Part shown: in pieces, positions 8,919-17,510 of the stretch
Layout: every line of letters begins with the position of its first letter
Position numbering within the stretch: position 1 is the first letter of the stretch
Source: Agromyces intestinalis
GTDB lineage: Bacteria > Actinomycetota > Actinomycetes > Actinomycetales > Microbacteriaceae
Length of the DNA stretch: 64,000 nt
Direction of reading: 5' to 3'
Assembly (NCBI RefSeq): GCF_008365295.1
Contig: NZ_CP043505.1
Location: 2,666,001-2,730,000, forward strand
Notes under the pieces: model-generated
What the model was told of the DNA's origin: nothing
The model's input: the letters and a program-made list of their open reading frames with translations, nothing else
Database searches by the model: none
Position numbers and translations under genes: made by a program

Positions 8919-11900
8919 ATGACGTTCCGACGCGTCGTCTCCGGGGCCGGGGTGGCTGCGCTCGCCGCAGCCACGCTGTTCACCGGAGTCATGCCAGCGC
9001 AGGCGGCCACGCCGACCCCGAGCGCGCTGCCCATCAGCTTCCCGATCTCGCCGCTGGTCGCACCACCGGCGTCCTACCCCGCCCAGACGGTGCTCGCCCC
9101 CGTCGACGTGCTGCCCGACGACGCCTCGATCGCGCGCGGCGCGGTGCCGTACCACGAGATCGCGCCCAGGCTCAATCAGCTGCAGGCGCAGAGCGACCGC
9201 ATCTCGGTGCAGGTCGTCGGCCAGTCGGTGCTCGGCCGTGACATCCACCTCGTGACGATCACGGCGCCCGAGACGCCCGCGCAGACCGCGCAACAGGCCG
9301 AGTGGCGCAGCGAGATCAAGCACGACGCGGCCGCAGCGGCCGCCGATGCCGAGCTGATGGCCGGCTACAAGGTGCCCATCTGGTTCAACGCGAACATCCA
9401 CGGCAACGAGTGGGAGGGCACCGACGGTGTGCTGCCCTACATCGAGTACCTCGCGACCGCGCCGATCGAGGAAGTCGGCGAGCTGCTCGACGGCTACCGC
9501 ATCTACTTCACCGTCACGAACAACCCCGACGGGCGCGCGCTCGGCCAGCGTGCGAACGGCGACGGATTCGATGCGAACCGCGACATGATCACGGGCGTGA
9601 CGCCCGAGGCCCGCATCATTCGCGACCTCGCCGGGGTGATCCAGCCGACCTTCTACGTCGACCTGCACGGGTACACCAACGTGCTGCAGATCGAGCCCTG
9701 CGGCCCGCCGCACGGCGAGAACTACGAGTACGACCTCTTCCTGCCGCACGCCTACGAGGCGGCGCTCGACATCGAGCAGGCCGTCGTCGAGGCGAACATC
9801 CCCGGCAACACGTACCTCGCGGCGAACGGCAACGCGACCACGGAGAACACCGGCAAGATCAAGATCCCCTACCGCGACATCCGCGCCGGCTGGGACGACT
9901 GGCCGCCGATCTTCACGCCGCAGTTCATCGCCTACCAGGGCGCCGTCACGAACACCGTCGAGTTGCCGCTCGGCCGCACGAACAATGCCGAGACGAACCA
10001 GGCGAACACGCTCGTGAACGTGCAGGTCGCGAAGGTCGTCATCGAGACCGCGGTCGACTACGTCGCGACCAACGCCGACGCGCTGCTCGAGAACCAGATC
10101 GAGATCTTCCGCCGGGGTGCCGCGGGTGAGGAACTGCGCACGATCCCGGCCGATCCAGACCCGGCGACCGTGCCCGGCCCCGACCAGTGGGCCGAGATCT
10201 GGGACGAGAGCGACGTGTTCCGTGCCGAGTTCCCGCGTGCCTACGTGATCCCGATGGGCGACGGCCAGCGCTCGGACACCGACGCGGCGCGCCTGGTCGA
10301 CCAGCTCATCGCGAACGGCGTCGAGGTGTCGCGGGCGACCGCGGCGTTCTCGGCCGACGGCGCCGAGTACCCGGCCGGCAGCTACGTCGTCGACATGCAC
10401 CAGCCGCTGCGCGGCATGGCGAACGTGCTGCTCGCCGACGGCACCGACATCACGGACCGCACGGCCGCGATGTACGACATCTCGGCGTGGAGCCTCGCGC
10501 TGCTCTGGGGCGCCGACGTGGTTGCGGTGGGTTCGACGACGGATGCCTCGCTGCCCGTCGCGGTCGAGGCCGTCGACGCCGCAGCGGCCACCGGATCGGT
10601 GCCCGAGGCCGCCTACCTCGAGCTCGCGACAGCGGGCGCCGCGGAGTACCAGGCGATCAACGCCCTGCTCGACGCGGGCGTCGCGGTGTCGGCCTTCGAA
10701 GACGGCGGCGTGATCGTCCGCGGCTCCGACCGGGCGGCGGCGCAGACGGTCGCCGACGCGTACGGCGTCGCGTTCACCGCGAGCGACGGCCTGCGACTGC
10801 GCACCGAGCCGAGCCAGGCGCTCGACCGGCTCGTGGTCGGCTACACCGGCACCCAGGACGACCGCGTCACCCTGCAGCGGCTCGGCTTCACCGACATCCG
10901 GCTGCTGAGCGCGTCGTCGATCACGTCGGGCGAGATCGACCTGGGTGAGGTCGACGTGCTCTGGATCGGCGCCAATCTCGCCTTCACCGGCGGCAACGCC
11001 GGCGGTGCCGCGAAGGTGCAGGAGTTCCTGGACGCGGGCAAGGGCGTGGTCGGCAAGGGCACCGCGATCTCATCGTTCGCCACGACGTTCGGACTCGTCG
11101 CGGTCACCGCCACGAGCGGTACGAGCGGGTCGAACGGCATCGTGCGGGTCTCCGACGCGGACGGCGGGCTGCTGTCGACCTACGCGAAGGACACCGCGTT
11201 CGTCTCCCCGGCGGTCTGGTACACCGATCTCGGCGACAACGCCGCGGTCGAGCAGACCTACGCCGGCGAGGCACCGTTCATCGCCGGCCACTGGGCGGCA
11301 TCGAACGGTCGCGCCCAGGCGGATGCCGCGGGCAAGGCGTCGGTGGTCTCCGCGACCGGTCCGACCGGCTCGCGAGTCGTGCTGCTCGGCACGTCGGTGA
11401 ACTACCGCACCCACCCCGTCGGCAGCTACCCCGACATCGCGCGCAGCCTGTTCTGGGCCGCGGGCGATGAGGGAGCGGCGGTCGTGCCGCCGGTCATCGA
11501 GGAGGACCTCACCGATGATGTGCGCGGAACGATCAGCGTTCCCGACAAGGCCGAGCCCGGCGAGACGATCCGCGTGACCGTGGGCGCCGAGCACGACGGT
11601 GCGGTTCTCGAGACCGTGCTCTTCTCGACGCCGGTGTCGCTCGGCACGGCCGCGGTCGTCGGCGACGGCTACGAGACGACCATCCCGGCGGACACCACGA
11701 TCGGCGAGCACCGGGTCGCGGTGCTCACCGAGTCGGGCGAGCTGCTCGGATGGGACGACCTGACGGTCGTGCCGGTCGAGGTGGAGGTCCCGAACGAGCC
11801 CGGCCCCGGCGGGCCCGGAACGGGTGGCGGCACCGGCGGTACCGGCGGCAGCGGCAGCGGCGGTGGCGGCGCCGGCGGGGGCTCGTCGGCGGCCGGCGGC

Positions 11901-12023
11901 CTCGCCGGCACGGGCGTGGAGCTCGCCCTGCCGATCGCGATCGGCGCCGGCGTGCTGCTGATCGGCGCGGCCGCCGTGCTGATCGCACGGCGCCGGGCGC
12001 AGGGCGCGGGCGAAGCCGAGTAA
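8919..12023 (+). CDS. Secreted M14 zinc carboxypeptidase with sortase-type anchor
   Basis: A 1034-residue exported metallopeptidase. The signal peptide is clear, with cleavage after AQA near residue 29. The M14 domain spans about residues 75-400. The zinc ligands fit H161 and E164 in IHGNEWEG and H250 in VDLHGY. NPDG and DANRD supply the substrate-binding Asn/Arg, and E348 in NTVELPLG fits the catalytic glutamate. A long domain of unknown fold follows, then a Gly-rich linker. The C-terminus has LAGTG at 995, a hydrophobic helix and RRR, a class E sortase-style (LAXTG) cell-wall sorting signal. The ATG at 8919 follows a good CTGGAG site. Confidence 0.88.
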   Translation: MTFRRVVSGAGVAALAAATLFTGVMPAQAATPTPSALPISFPISPLVAPPASYPAQTVLAPVDVLPDDASIARGAVPYHEIAPRLNQLQAQSDRISVQVVGQSVLGRDIHLVTITAPETPAQTAQQAEWRSEIKHDAAAAAADAELMAGYKVPIWFNANIHGNEWEGTDGVLPYIEYLATAPIEEVGELLDGYRIYFTVTNNPDGRALGQRANGDGFDANRDMITGVTPEARIIRDLAGVIQPTFYVDLHGYTNVLQIEPCGPPHGENYEYDLFLPHAYEAALDIEQAVVEANIPGNTYLAANGNATTENTGKIKIPYRDIRAGWDDWPPIFTPQFIAYQGAVTNTVELPLGRTNNAETNQANTLVNVQVAKVVIETAVDYVATNADALLENQIEIFRRGAAGEELRTIPADPDPATVPGPDQWAEIWDESDVFRAEFPRAYVIPMGDGQRSDTDAARLVDQLIANGVEVSRATAAFSADGAEYPAGSYVVDMHQPLRGMANVLLADGTDITDRTAAMYDISAWSLALLWGADVVAVGSTTDASLPVAVEAVDAAAATGSVPEAAYLELATAGAAEYQAINALLDAGVAVSAFEDGGVIVRGSDRAAAQTVADAYGVAFTASDGLRLRTEPSQALDRLVVGYTGTQDDRVTLQRLGFTDIRLLSASSITSGEIDLGEVDVLWIGANLAFTGGNAGGAAKVQEFLDAGKGVVGKGTAISSFATTFGLVAVTATSGTSGSNGIVRVSDADGGLLSTYAKDTAFVSPAVWYTDLGDNAAVEQTYAGEAPFIAGHWAASNGRAQADAAGKASVVSATGPTGSRVVLLGTSVNYRTHPVGSYPDIARSLFWAAGDEGAAVVPPVIEEDLTDDVRGTISVPDKAEPGETIRVTVGAEHDGAVLETVLFSTPVSLGTAAVVGDGYETTIPADTTIGEHRVAVLTESGELLGWDDLTVVPVEVEVPNEPGPGGPGTGGGTGGTGGSGSGGGGAGGGSSAAGGLAGTGVELALPIAIGAGVLLIGAAAVLIARRRAQGAGEAE

Positions 12024-12045
12024 CCACTCGGGCCCCGCGTGAACG

Positions 12046-12085
12046 GGCCGCCGCCGACCGGACCCCCAGCCGGTCGGCGGCGGCC
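12046..12085. terminator. Bidirectional hairpin terminator
   Basis: A perfect 16-bp GC stem (12046-12061 with 12070-12085) around an 8-base loop, between the convergent M14 peptidase and pirin genes. There is no long T-tract, as is usual in high-GC actinobacteria. Confidence 0.8.
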
Positions 12086-12125
12086 TTCGCCGTCGTCGAC
12101 GGTCCGCGATCGGCGGTGCGCGCCC

Positions 12126-13181
12126 TCAGCTGCGCGGGCGCAGGCGCACCGTCGGCAGCTCGGGGGCCGGCAGCGGTTCGCCGTCGTAGCCCGCGACGGT
12201 GCCGAACGGCCCGTCGGGCTCGCCGCCCGAGATCACGTCGGCCTGCCAGCGCGCCCGGGCCTCGGCGATCTCGTCGTGGCTGCGGCCGATGAAGTTCCAC
12301 CACATCACGAGTTCCTCGCCGAACGGCGCACCGCCGAGCAGGACGACGCGCACCGGGGCATCCGCCGTCGCCCGCAACCGCACGCCGTCGTGCCCGGCCG
12401 GAACGAACCCGAGCTCGCTCCACTCGAGCGTCGCGGTGTGCCCGGTCTCGGCCAGCGGGTCGGCGTCGTCGGGTGCGTCATCCGCTTCGCCCTCGAGCGC
12501 GCGCACGGTGACCCGCACCGGCCCGCGATCGACCAGGATGCCGTGCTCGAACGACTCGTCGAGGTCGATCCATGCCTCGCCTCCGGCGGGCAGCTCGATC
12601 TGGGCGCCGACCAGCGGCGAGAACACGGTGACGGATGCCTCGGGCTCGACGTACGGCAGCGACCCGACGAACACCCGCACGATCGCGTCGTCGACCTCGA
12701 CGGGTACCGTCTCGGCGTGCTCGAAGAACGGCAGCGCGCGGCGGGCGGTGTCGGGCAGCGCGACCCAGAGCTGCACGCCGTGCAGGGTCGAGGTCGCCGC
12801 GGTCGACACCTCGGAGTGCGAGATGCCCCGACCCGCGGTCATCAGGTTCACCTCGCCCGGCCGCACGTACGCGTGCACGCCCGTCGAGTCGCGGTGCTCG
12901 ATCTCGCCCTCGAAGAGCCAGCTCACGGTCTGCAGGCCGGTGTGCGGGTGCGGCGGAACCACCATGCCGCCGGTCTGCGCCACATCGTCGGGGCCGTAGT
13001 GGTCGGCGAAGCACCAGGCGCCGATCGTGGTGCGGCCGCGCTGCGGCAGGGTGCGTCGCACGGCCATCGCGCGCGGGCCGCCGAGCGGCACGTCCCGCGG
13101 TGTCAGCACCCGCACGAGCGGCGCCGTCGGCTGCTCGGGCGGGCAGAGCAGTTCGACGGGGTCGCGTTCGAGGTTGCTCAT
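12126..13181 (-). CDS. Pirin family protein
   Basis: A 351-residue bicupin. The N-terminal cupin has the metal-binding pattern PHPHTGLQTV and later E-H-R-D-S and GISHSE, matching the His/His/His/Glu iron site of pirins. Known pirins act as quercetin dioxygenases or redox-responsive regulators, but the substrate here is unknown. The C-terminal pirin domain ends near FIGRSHDEIAEARARWQ. On the minus strand TAGCAT lies six bases before the ATG, which suggests a leaderless mRNA. It is monocistronic. Confidence 0.9.
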   Translation of the reverse strand: MSNLERDPVELLCPPEQPTAPLVRVLTPRDVPLGGPRAMAVRRTLPQRGRTTIGAWCFADHYGPDDVAQTGGMVVPPHPHTGLQTVSWLFEGEIEHRDSTGVHAYVRPGEVNLMTAGRGISHSEVSTAATSTLHGVQLWVALPDTARRALPFFEHAETVPVEVDDAIVRVFVGSLPYVEPEASVTVFSPLVGAQIELPAGGEAWIDLDESFEHGILVDRGPVRVTVRALEGEADDAPDDADPLAETGHTATLEWSELGFVPAGHDGVRLRATADAPVRVVLLGGAPFGEELVMWWNFIGRSHDEIAEARARWQADVISGGEPDGPFGTVAGYDGEPLPAPELPTVRLRPRS

Positions 13182-13211
13182 GGCGGCATGCTACGCCTGC
13201 GCCGCGTGCCG

Positions 13212-13266
13212 TCGGGGTCGCTCGTCGCCGCCTGGAGTGGCTTGAGGCGGCGACGAGCGACCCCGA
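13212..13266. repeat. Intergenic hairpin, GGGGTCGCT family copy 1
   Basis: Perfect 22-bp arms (13212-13233 and 13245-13266) enclose an 11-base loop. The site lies between divergent genes, so it is not a simple terminator. The arm sequence GGGGTCGCTCGTCGCCGC recurs with changes near 28.7 kb and 53.1-53.3 kb. Confidence 0.85.
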
Positions 13267-13296
13267 TGCGGAAGCGTCACGGGCTACGATGTCGGC

Positions 13297-13761
13297 ATGG
13301 CATCCTCGACCTCCGTTCGCCGCGTCGCGCTCGCCGCGGCCGCGCTCGCCTCCGTGTTCGTCCTCTCCGCGTGCGCTCCCGGCACCTCGTCGGTCGAGCA
13401 CTTCCCGGGGCTGCCCGTCGTCGAGCACGCGGCCGGCGACGACGAGGGCGGTGCGGGCGAGGCCGAGCAGGAGGGCGGCGACGGCCGGCCGGTCGCGATG
13501 TGGCTCGAGCAGGGCGGCAAGATCGCCGTCACCGTGTGGGGGTCGTCGACGTGCGCGCCGATCGGCGAGCGCATCTCGGTCGTCGAGCCCAAGGGCCAGG
13601 GCAACACCGTCGCGATCTCGCTGAAGGAGTACGGCGACGGGATGTGCACGATGGACTTCGTGCCGCACACCACCGTCTTCTGGACGCCCATGAACATCAC
13701 CACCACCGAAGAGCTCACCGTGCAGGTGGCCGACACCGAGGTGACGGTTCCGGTCAAGTAG
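13297..13761 (+). CDS. Small secreted lipoprotein
   Basis: A 154-residue protein with a lipoprotein signal (lipobox LSAC, Cys near residue 26), an acidic Gly/Glu linker, then a compact beta-rich domain with two cysteines (SSTCAP and DGMCTM) that could form a disulfide. Predicted to be tethered to the outer face of the membrane. I do not recognise the domain. TACGAT lies exactly six bases before the ATG, consistent with a leaderless transcript. Confidence 0.75.
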   Translation: MASSTSVRRVALAAAALASVFVLSACAPGTSSVEHFPGLPVVEHAAGDDEGGAGEAEQEGGDGRPVAMWLEQGGKIAVTVWGSSTCAPIGERISVVEPKGQGNTVAISLKEYGDGMCTMDFVPHTTVFWTPMNITTTEELTVQVADTEVTVPVK

Positions 13762-13764
13762 CGG

Positions 13765-14055
13765 TCAACCCGCGAGCGGTTCGTCCGCGTCGGAGGCCGT
13801 CGCACCCGTCGGGTGCGGCGGCCTCTCGCGTCGCAGCACGAGCAGGTCGCCGATCTCGCAGCCGAGCACGTCGCAGATGGCCTGCAGCGTCGAGAAGCGG
13901 ATGGCACGGGCCCGGTCGTTCTTCAGCACGCTGAGGTTCACCACGGTCACGCCGACGAGTTCGCTGAGCTTCGCGAGGGTCATGCCGCGTTCGGCGAGCA
14001 GCTCGTCGAGCCGGCAGTGGACGTCGGATGCCTCGTCGGGATCGGCGGGCGCCAT
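13765..14055 (-). CDS. XRE-type HTH regulator (YozG-like)
   Basis: A 96-residue Cro/C1-type DNA-binding protein. The helix-turn-helix spans roughly residues 17-70 (MTLAKLSELVGVTVVNLSVLK ... FSTLQAICDVLGCEIGDLL). The ATG at 14055 overlaps the stop of the upstream DUF2975 gene (TGATG), so the pair is translationally coupled. Such DUF2975/HTH pairs are widespread in Gram-positives and their targets are mostly unknown. It probably represses its own operon through the palindromes at 14687-14717. Confidence 0.88.
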   Translation of the reverse strand: MAPADPDEASDVHCRLDELLAERGMTLAKLSELVGVTVVNLSVLKNDRARAIRFSTLQAICDVLGCEIGDLLVLRRERPPHPTGATASDADEPLAG

Positions 14056-14672
14056 CAGACGAGCCCCTCGGCCTCGTGCTGGAGGCGCTCGCCGATCTGG
14101 AACGCGGCGCCGATGACCGCGAGCGTCAGCACGGCGAAGAACGGCGCCCAGTTCGTCGAGAACATGATGCCGTCGTAGGTGTACTCGCTCACTGCCGAGA
14201 GTGCACCGTTGACCGACATGGTCTGGAAGACCGTGCCGAACACCCAGCCGCCGGTGACGACGGCCGAGCCCCACCAGATGATGCGGGTGTTCGCCCGCGT
14301 GAACGCGCGACCGCGCGCGAGGTTCCAGGCGAGCAGGGCGAGCAGCACGATCGCGCCGATGATGGAGCAGCCGACGACGATGGGCTCGGCCACGAGCGCG
14401 AACTGCGTGGCGATGGCCGGGGAGGGGACGGTCACGACGGCCTGCTCGACGGCGACCTCGACGGATGCCCCGTCGGGGCCGATGGGCAGGGTCGACGGCT
14501 CGCCGATGAAGGGGACGAGCACCGGCACGTCACGGCCCGGCAGCACCTCGACGAGCCGCGAGATCGCGATCCACGCGGTCGTGCCGATGGCGACCGCCGC
14601 GATCGCGATGGTGAGGAACATGCCCACCTGGTCGCTCGGCCGCAGTCGGAACGGGTTCGTGGTCTGAGACAT
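14055..14672 (-). CDS. DUF2975 family membrane protein
   Basis: A 205-residue protein with four predicted transmembrane helices, about residues 20-40, 85-110, 125-150 and 165-190. An extracytoplasmic loop lies between the first two. This matches the DUF2975 family, which is typically encoded just before a small XRE regulator as here. A role as membrane sensor or antagonist for the regulator is an inference from the pairing. A GAAAGG ribosome site precedes the ATG at 14672. Confidence 0.85.
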   Translation of the reverse strand: MSQTTNPFRLRPSDQVGMFLTIAIAAVAIGTTAWIAISRLVEVLPGRDVPVLVPFIGEPSTLPIGPDGASVEVAVEQAVVTVPSPAIATQFALVAEPIVVGCSIIGAIVLLALLAWNLARGRAFTRANTRIIWWGSAVVTGGWVFGTVFQTMSVNGALSAVSEYTYDGIMFSTNWAPFFAVLTLAVIGAAFQIGERLQHEAEGLV

Positions 14673-14686
14673 CCGTCAGCCTTTCA

Positions 14687-14717
14687 TATCGAAAATCGAT
14701 AGTAACGATGATCGATA
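14687..14717. promoter_or_regulatory. Paired operator-like palindromes before DUF2975/XRE
   Basis: TATCGA-AAA-TCGATA (14687-14701) is a perfect palindrome, followed by an imperfect copy TAACGATGATCGATA (14703-14717). The centres are 16 bp apart, about 1.5 helical turns. They lie 15-45 bases upstream of the DUF2975 start in an AT-rich patch that should contain the promoter, so autoregulation by the XRE protein is likely. Confidence 0.6.
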
Positions 14718-14780
14718 CGGTACGACACCGGGCGCGACATCCGCAAGCCTCGCTCGGCCTGCGCTGATCGATCGGCGCTG

Positions 14781-14791
14781 CGCCCACGGCG
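14781..14791 (+). promoter_or_regulatory. Possible ClgR box before clpC
   Basis: CGCCCACGGCG followed by AAC fits the core and right flank of the ClgR motif CGCYNANRGCG-WWS as I recall it from Corynebacterium. It lies about 83 bases before the clpC start. ClgR activates clpC and clpP genes in several actinobacteria. The left flank does not match, so this is tentative. Confidence 0.4.
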
Positions 14792-14873
14792 AACACCCGC
14801 GTATCTCGCAGCCGAGATGTTTACGCTCGTTCTAACGACGCCCCGTCCGCACCGGGGTCGTGAGGAGTTGAGC

Positions 14874-17402
14874 ATGTTCGAGAGATTCACCGACCGAGCC
14901 CGTCGTGTCGTCGTCCTGGCCCAAGAAGAGGCCAAGATGCTGAACCACAACTACATCGGCACCGAGCACATCCTGCTCGGCCTCATCCACGAGGGTGAGG
15001 GCGTGGCCGCAAAGGCGCTCGAGTCGCTCGGGATCTCGCTCGACGCGGTGCGCGAACAGGTTCAAGACATCATCGGCCAGGGCCAGCAGCCGCCCACCGG
15101 GCACATCCCCTTCACGCCGCGCGCGAAGAAGGTCCTCGAGCTGAGCCTGCGCGAAGCGCTGCAGCTCGGCCACAACTACATCGGCACCGAGCACATCCTG
15201 CTCGGCCTCATCCGCGAGGGCGAGGGCGTCGCCGCCCAGGTGCTCGTGAAGCTGGGCGCCGACCTCAACCGCGTGCGCCAGCAGGTCATCCAGCTGCTCT
15301 CGGGCTACCAGGGCAAAGAGCAGGTGCAGGTCGGCGCGAACGAGCAGCAGCAGCCGCAGGGCGGCTCGCAGATCCTCGACCAGTTCGGCCGCAACCTCAC
15401 GCAGGCCGCGCGCGAGGGCAAGCTCGACCCGGTCATCGGGCGCGAGAAAGAGATCGAGCGCGTCATGCAGATCCTGTCGCGCCGCTCGAAGAACAACCCC
15501 GTCCTGATCGGCGAGCCCGGCGTCGGCAAGACGGCCGTCGTCGAGGGCCTCGCGCAGGCGATCGTGAAGAACGAGGTGCCCGAGACCCTGAAGGACAAGC
15601 AGCTCTACTCGCTCGACCTCGGCTCGCTCATCGCCGGCTCCCGCTACCGCGGCGACTTCGAAGAGCGACTGAAGAAGGTCACGAAAGAGATCCGCACGCG
15701 CGGCGACATCATCGTGTTCATCGACGAGATCCACACCCTCGTGGGTGCCGGTGCCGCCGAGGGCGCGATCGACGCGGCCTCGATCCTGAAGCCGCTGCTC
15801 GCCCGCGGCGAGCTGCAGACCATCGGAGCGACCACGCTCGACGAGTACCGCAAGCACTTCGAGAAGGACGCCGCGCTCGAGCGCCGATTCCAGCCGATCC
15901 AGGTCGCCGAACCGAGCCTGCCCCACGCGATCAACATTCTGAAGGGCCTGCGCGACCGCTACGAGGCGCACCACAAGGTGTCGATCACGGACGGCGCGAT
16001 CGTCGCGGCGGCGAATCTCGCCGACCGGTACATCAGCGACCGCTTCCTGCCCGACAAGGCCATCGATCTGATCGACGAGGCCGGCGCACGCCTGCGCCTC
16101 TCGATCCTGTCGAGCCCGCCCGAGCTGCGCGAGTTCGACGAGAAGATCGCCGTCGTCCGCGCCGCGAAGGAGACGGCGATCGAGGAACAGGACTTCGAGA
16201 AGGCCGCATCGCTGCGCGACGAGGAGAAGAACCTGCTCGGCGAGCGCCTGCGCCTCGAGAAGCAGTGGAAGTCGGGCGACGTCACGACCACCGCGGTCGT
16301 CGACGAGGGCCTGATCGCCGAAGTGCTCGCCCAGGCCACCGGCATCCCGGTGTTCAAGCTCACCGAAGAGGAGAGCTCGCGCCTGGTCTTCATGGAGAAG
16401 GCGCTGCACGAGCGCGTCATCGGCCAGGAGGAGGCGATCTCGGCACTCTCGAAGACGATCCGTCGCACCCGCGCCGGACTCAAGGACCCGAAGCGCCCCT
16501 CGGGGTCGTTCATCTTCGCCGGCCCCACGGGCGTCGGCAAGACCGAGCTCGCCAAGGCGCTCGCCGAGTTCCTCTTCGACGACGAGGCCGCGATGATCTC
16601 GCTCGACATGAGCGAATACGGCGAGAAGCACACCGTGTCTCGGCTGTTCGGCGCCCCTCCCGGGTTCGTCGGTTTCGAAGAGGGCGGCCAGCTCACCGAG
16701 AAGGTTCGGCGCAAGCCGTTCAGCGTCGTGCTGTTCGACGAGATCGAGAAGGCGCACCCCGACATCTTCAACTCGCTCCTGCAGATCCTGGAGGAGGGGC
16801 GTCTGACGGATGGTCAGGGCCGCGTGGTCGACTTCAAGAACACCGTGATCATCATGACCACGAACCTCGGCACGAAGGACATCTCGGGCGGCCCGGTCGG
16901 GTTCCAGATCGAGGGCGACTCGCGCACCGGGTACGACCTCATGCGCGCGAAGGTGAACGAAGAGCTGAAGAAGCACTTCAAGCCCGAGTTCCTGAACCGC
17001 GTCGACGAGATCATCGTGTTCCCGCAGCTCTCGAAGCCCGAACTGCTGCAGATCGTCGACCTGTTCATCAAGCGACTGGCCGAGCGCATGCTCGACCGCG
17101 ACATGACCGTGGAGCTCACCACCGCGGCCAAGGAGCGGCTGATCGAGGTCGGGTTCGACCCGGCGCTCGGCGCCCGCCCGCTGCGCCGCGCGGTGCAGCA
17201 CGAGGTCGAAGACCGACTCAGCGAGAAGATCCTGCACGGCGAGCTCAACTCGGGCGACCACGTGCACGTCGACTTCACGAACGGCGAGTTCGTGTTCACC
17301 ACGTCGCAGCGCGCGTTGCCCGTGGGCGTCGGCGTCAACACCGGGGCCGCGATCGGCACCGGCTCGGCCACGCCCGACCTGGCGGCCGCGTCGGGCGAGT
17401 AG
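14874..17402 (+). CDS. clpC: ATP-dependent Clp protease ATP-binding subunit ClpC
   Basis: An 842-residue AAA+ unfoldase that feeds substrates to ClpP. Two N-terminal Clp repeats (residues 1-145) each contain the block [17 protein letters not shown]-1 has Walker A GEPGVGKT (about residue 213) and Walker B VIFIDEIH. A UVR/middle domain lies near residue 435-470 ([13 protein letters not shown]), and AAA-2 has Walker A GPTGVGKT (about residue 550). The C-terminal tail is Gly/Ala-rich. The start ATG follows GAGGAG. Codon use is very biased and the CGGATGCC octamer is absent, as expected for a highly expressed gene. It stands alone. Confidence 0.97.
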   Translation: MFERFTDRARRVVVLAQEEAKMLNHNYIGTEHILLGLIHEGEGVAAKALESLGISLDAVREQVQDIIGQGQQPPTGHIPFTPRAKKVLELSLREALQLGHNYIGTEHILLGLIREGEGVAAQVLVKLGADLNRVRQQVIQLLSGYQGKEQVQVGANEQQQPQGGSQILDQFGRNLTQAAREGKLDPVIGREKEIERVMQILSRRSKNNPVLIGEPGVGKTAVVEGLAQAIVKNEVPETLKDKQLYSLDLGSLIAGSRYRGDFEERLKKVTKEIRTRGDIIVFIDEIHTLVGAGAAEGAIDAASILKPLLARGELQTIGATTLDEYRKHFEKDAALERRFQPIQVAEPSLPHAINILKGLRDRYEAHHKVSITDGAIVAAANLADRYISDRFLPDKAIDLIDEAGARLRLSILSSPPELREFDEKIAVVRAAKETAIEEQDFEKAASLRDEEKNLLGERLRLEKQWKSGDVTTTAVVDEGLIAEVLAQATGIPVFKLTEEESSRLVFMEKALHERVIGQEEAISALSKTIRRTRAGLKDPKRPSGSFIFAGPTGVGKTELAKALAEFLFDDEAAMISLDMSEYGEKHTVSRLFGAPPGFVGFEEGGQLTEKVRRKPFSVVLFDEIEKAHPDIFNSLLQILEEGRLTDGQGRVVDFKNTVIIMTTNLGTKDISGGPVGFQIEGDSRTGYDLMRAKVNEELKKHFKPEFLNRVDEIIVFPQLSKPELLQIVDLFIKRLAERMLDRDMTVELTTAAKERLIEVGFDPALGARPLRRAVQHEVEDRLSEKILHGELNSGDHVHVDFTNGEFVFTTSQRALPVGVGVNTGAAIGTGSATPDLAAASGE

Positions 17403-17416
17403 CGCGGCGGTTGCCT

Positions 17417-17456
17417 GAGCGAGGGGCGGATGCCACGTGGCATCCGCCCCTCGCTC
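17417..17456. terminator. clpC terminator, perfect palindrome
   Basis: Forty bases that are perfectly self-complementary (20-bp arms) start 14 bases after the clpC stop. The arms contain both orientations of the CGGATGCC octamer. The site lies between convergent genes. Confidence 0.85.
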
Positions 17457-17510
17457 GTGCGCGTCGTCCGCGTCCGCGGGCTCGGTGCGACTGCGCCGGA
17501 GGCCGTGCGG

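Noticed and set aside
13212-13266. Transcription terminator
   Set aside because: It lies between two divergent genes, so no transcript is expected to end there. It fits the dispersed hairpin family better.
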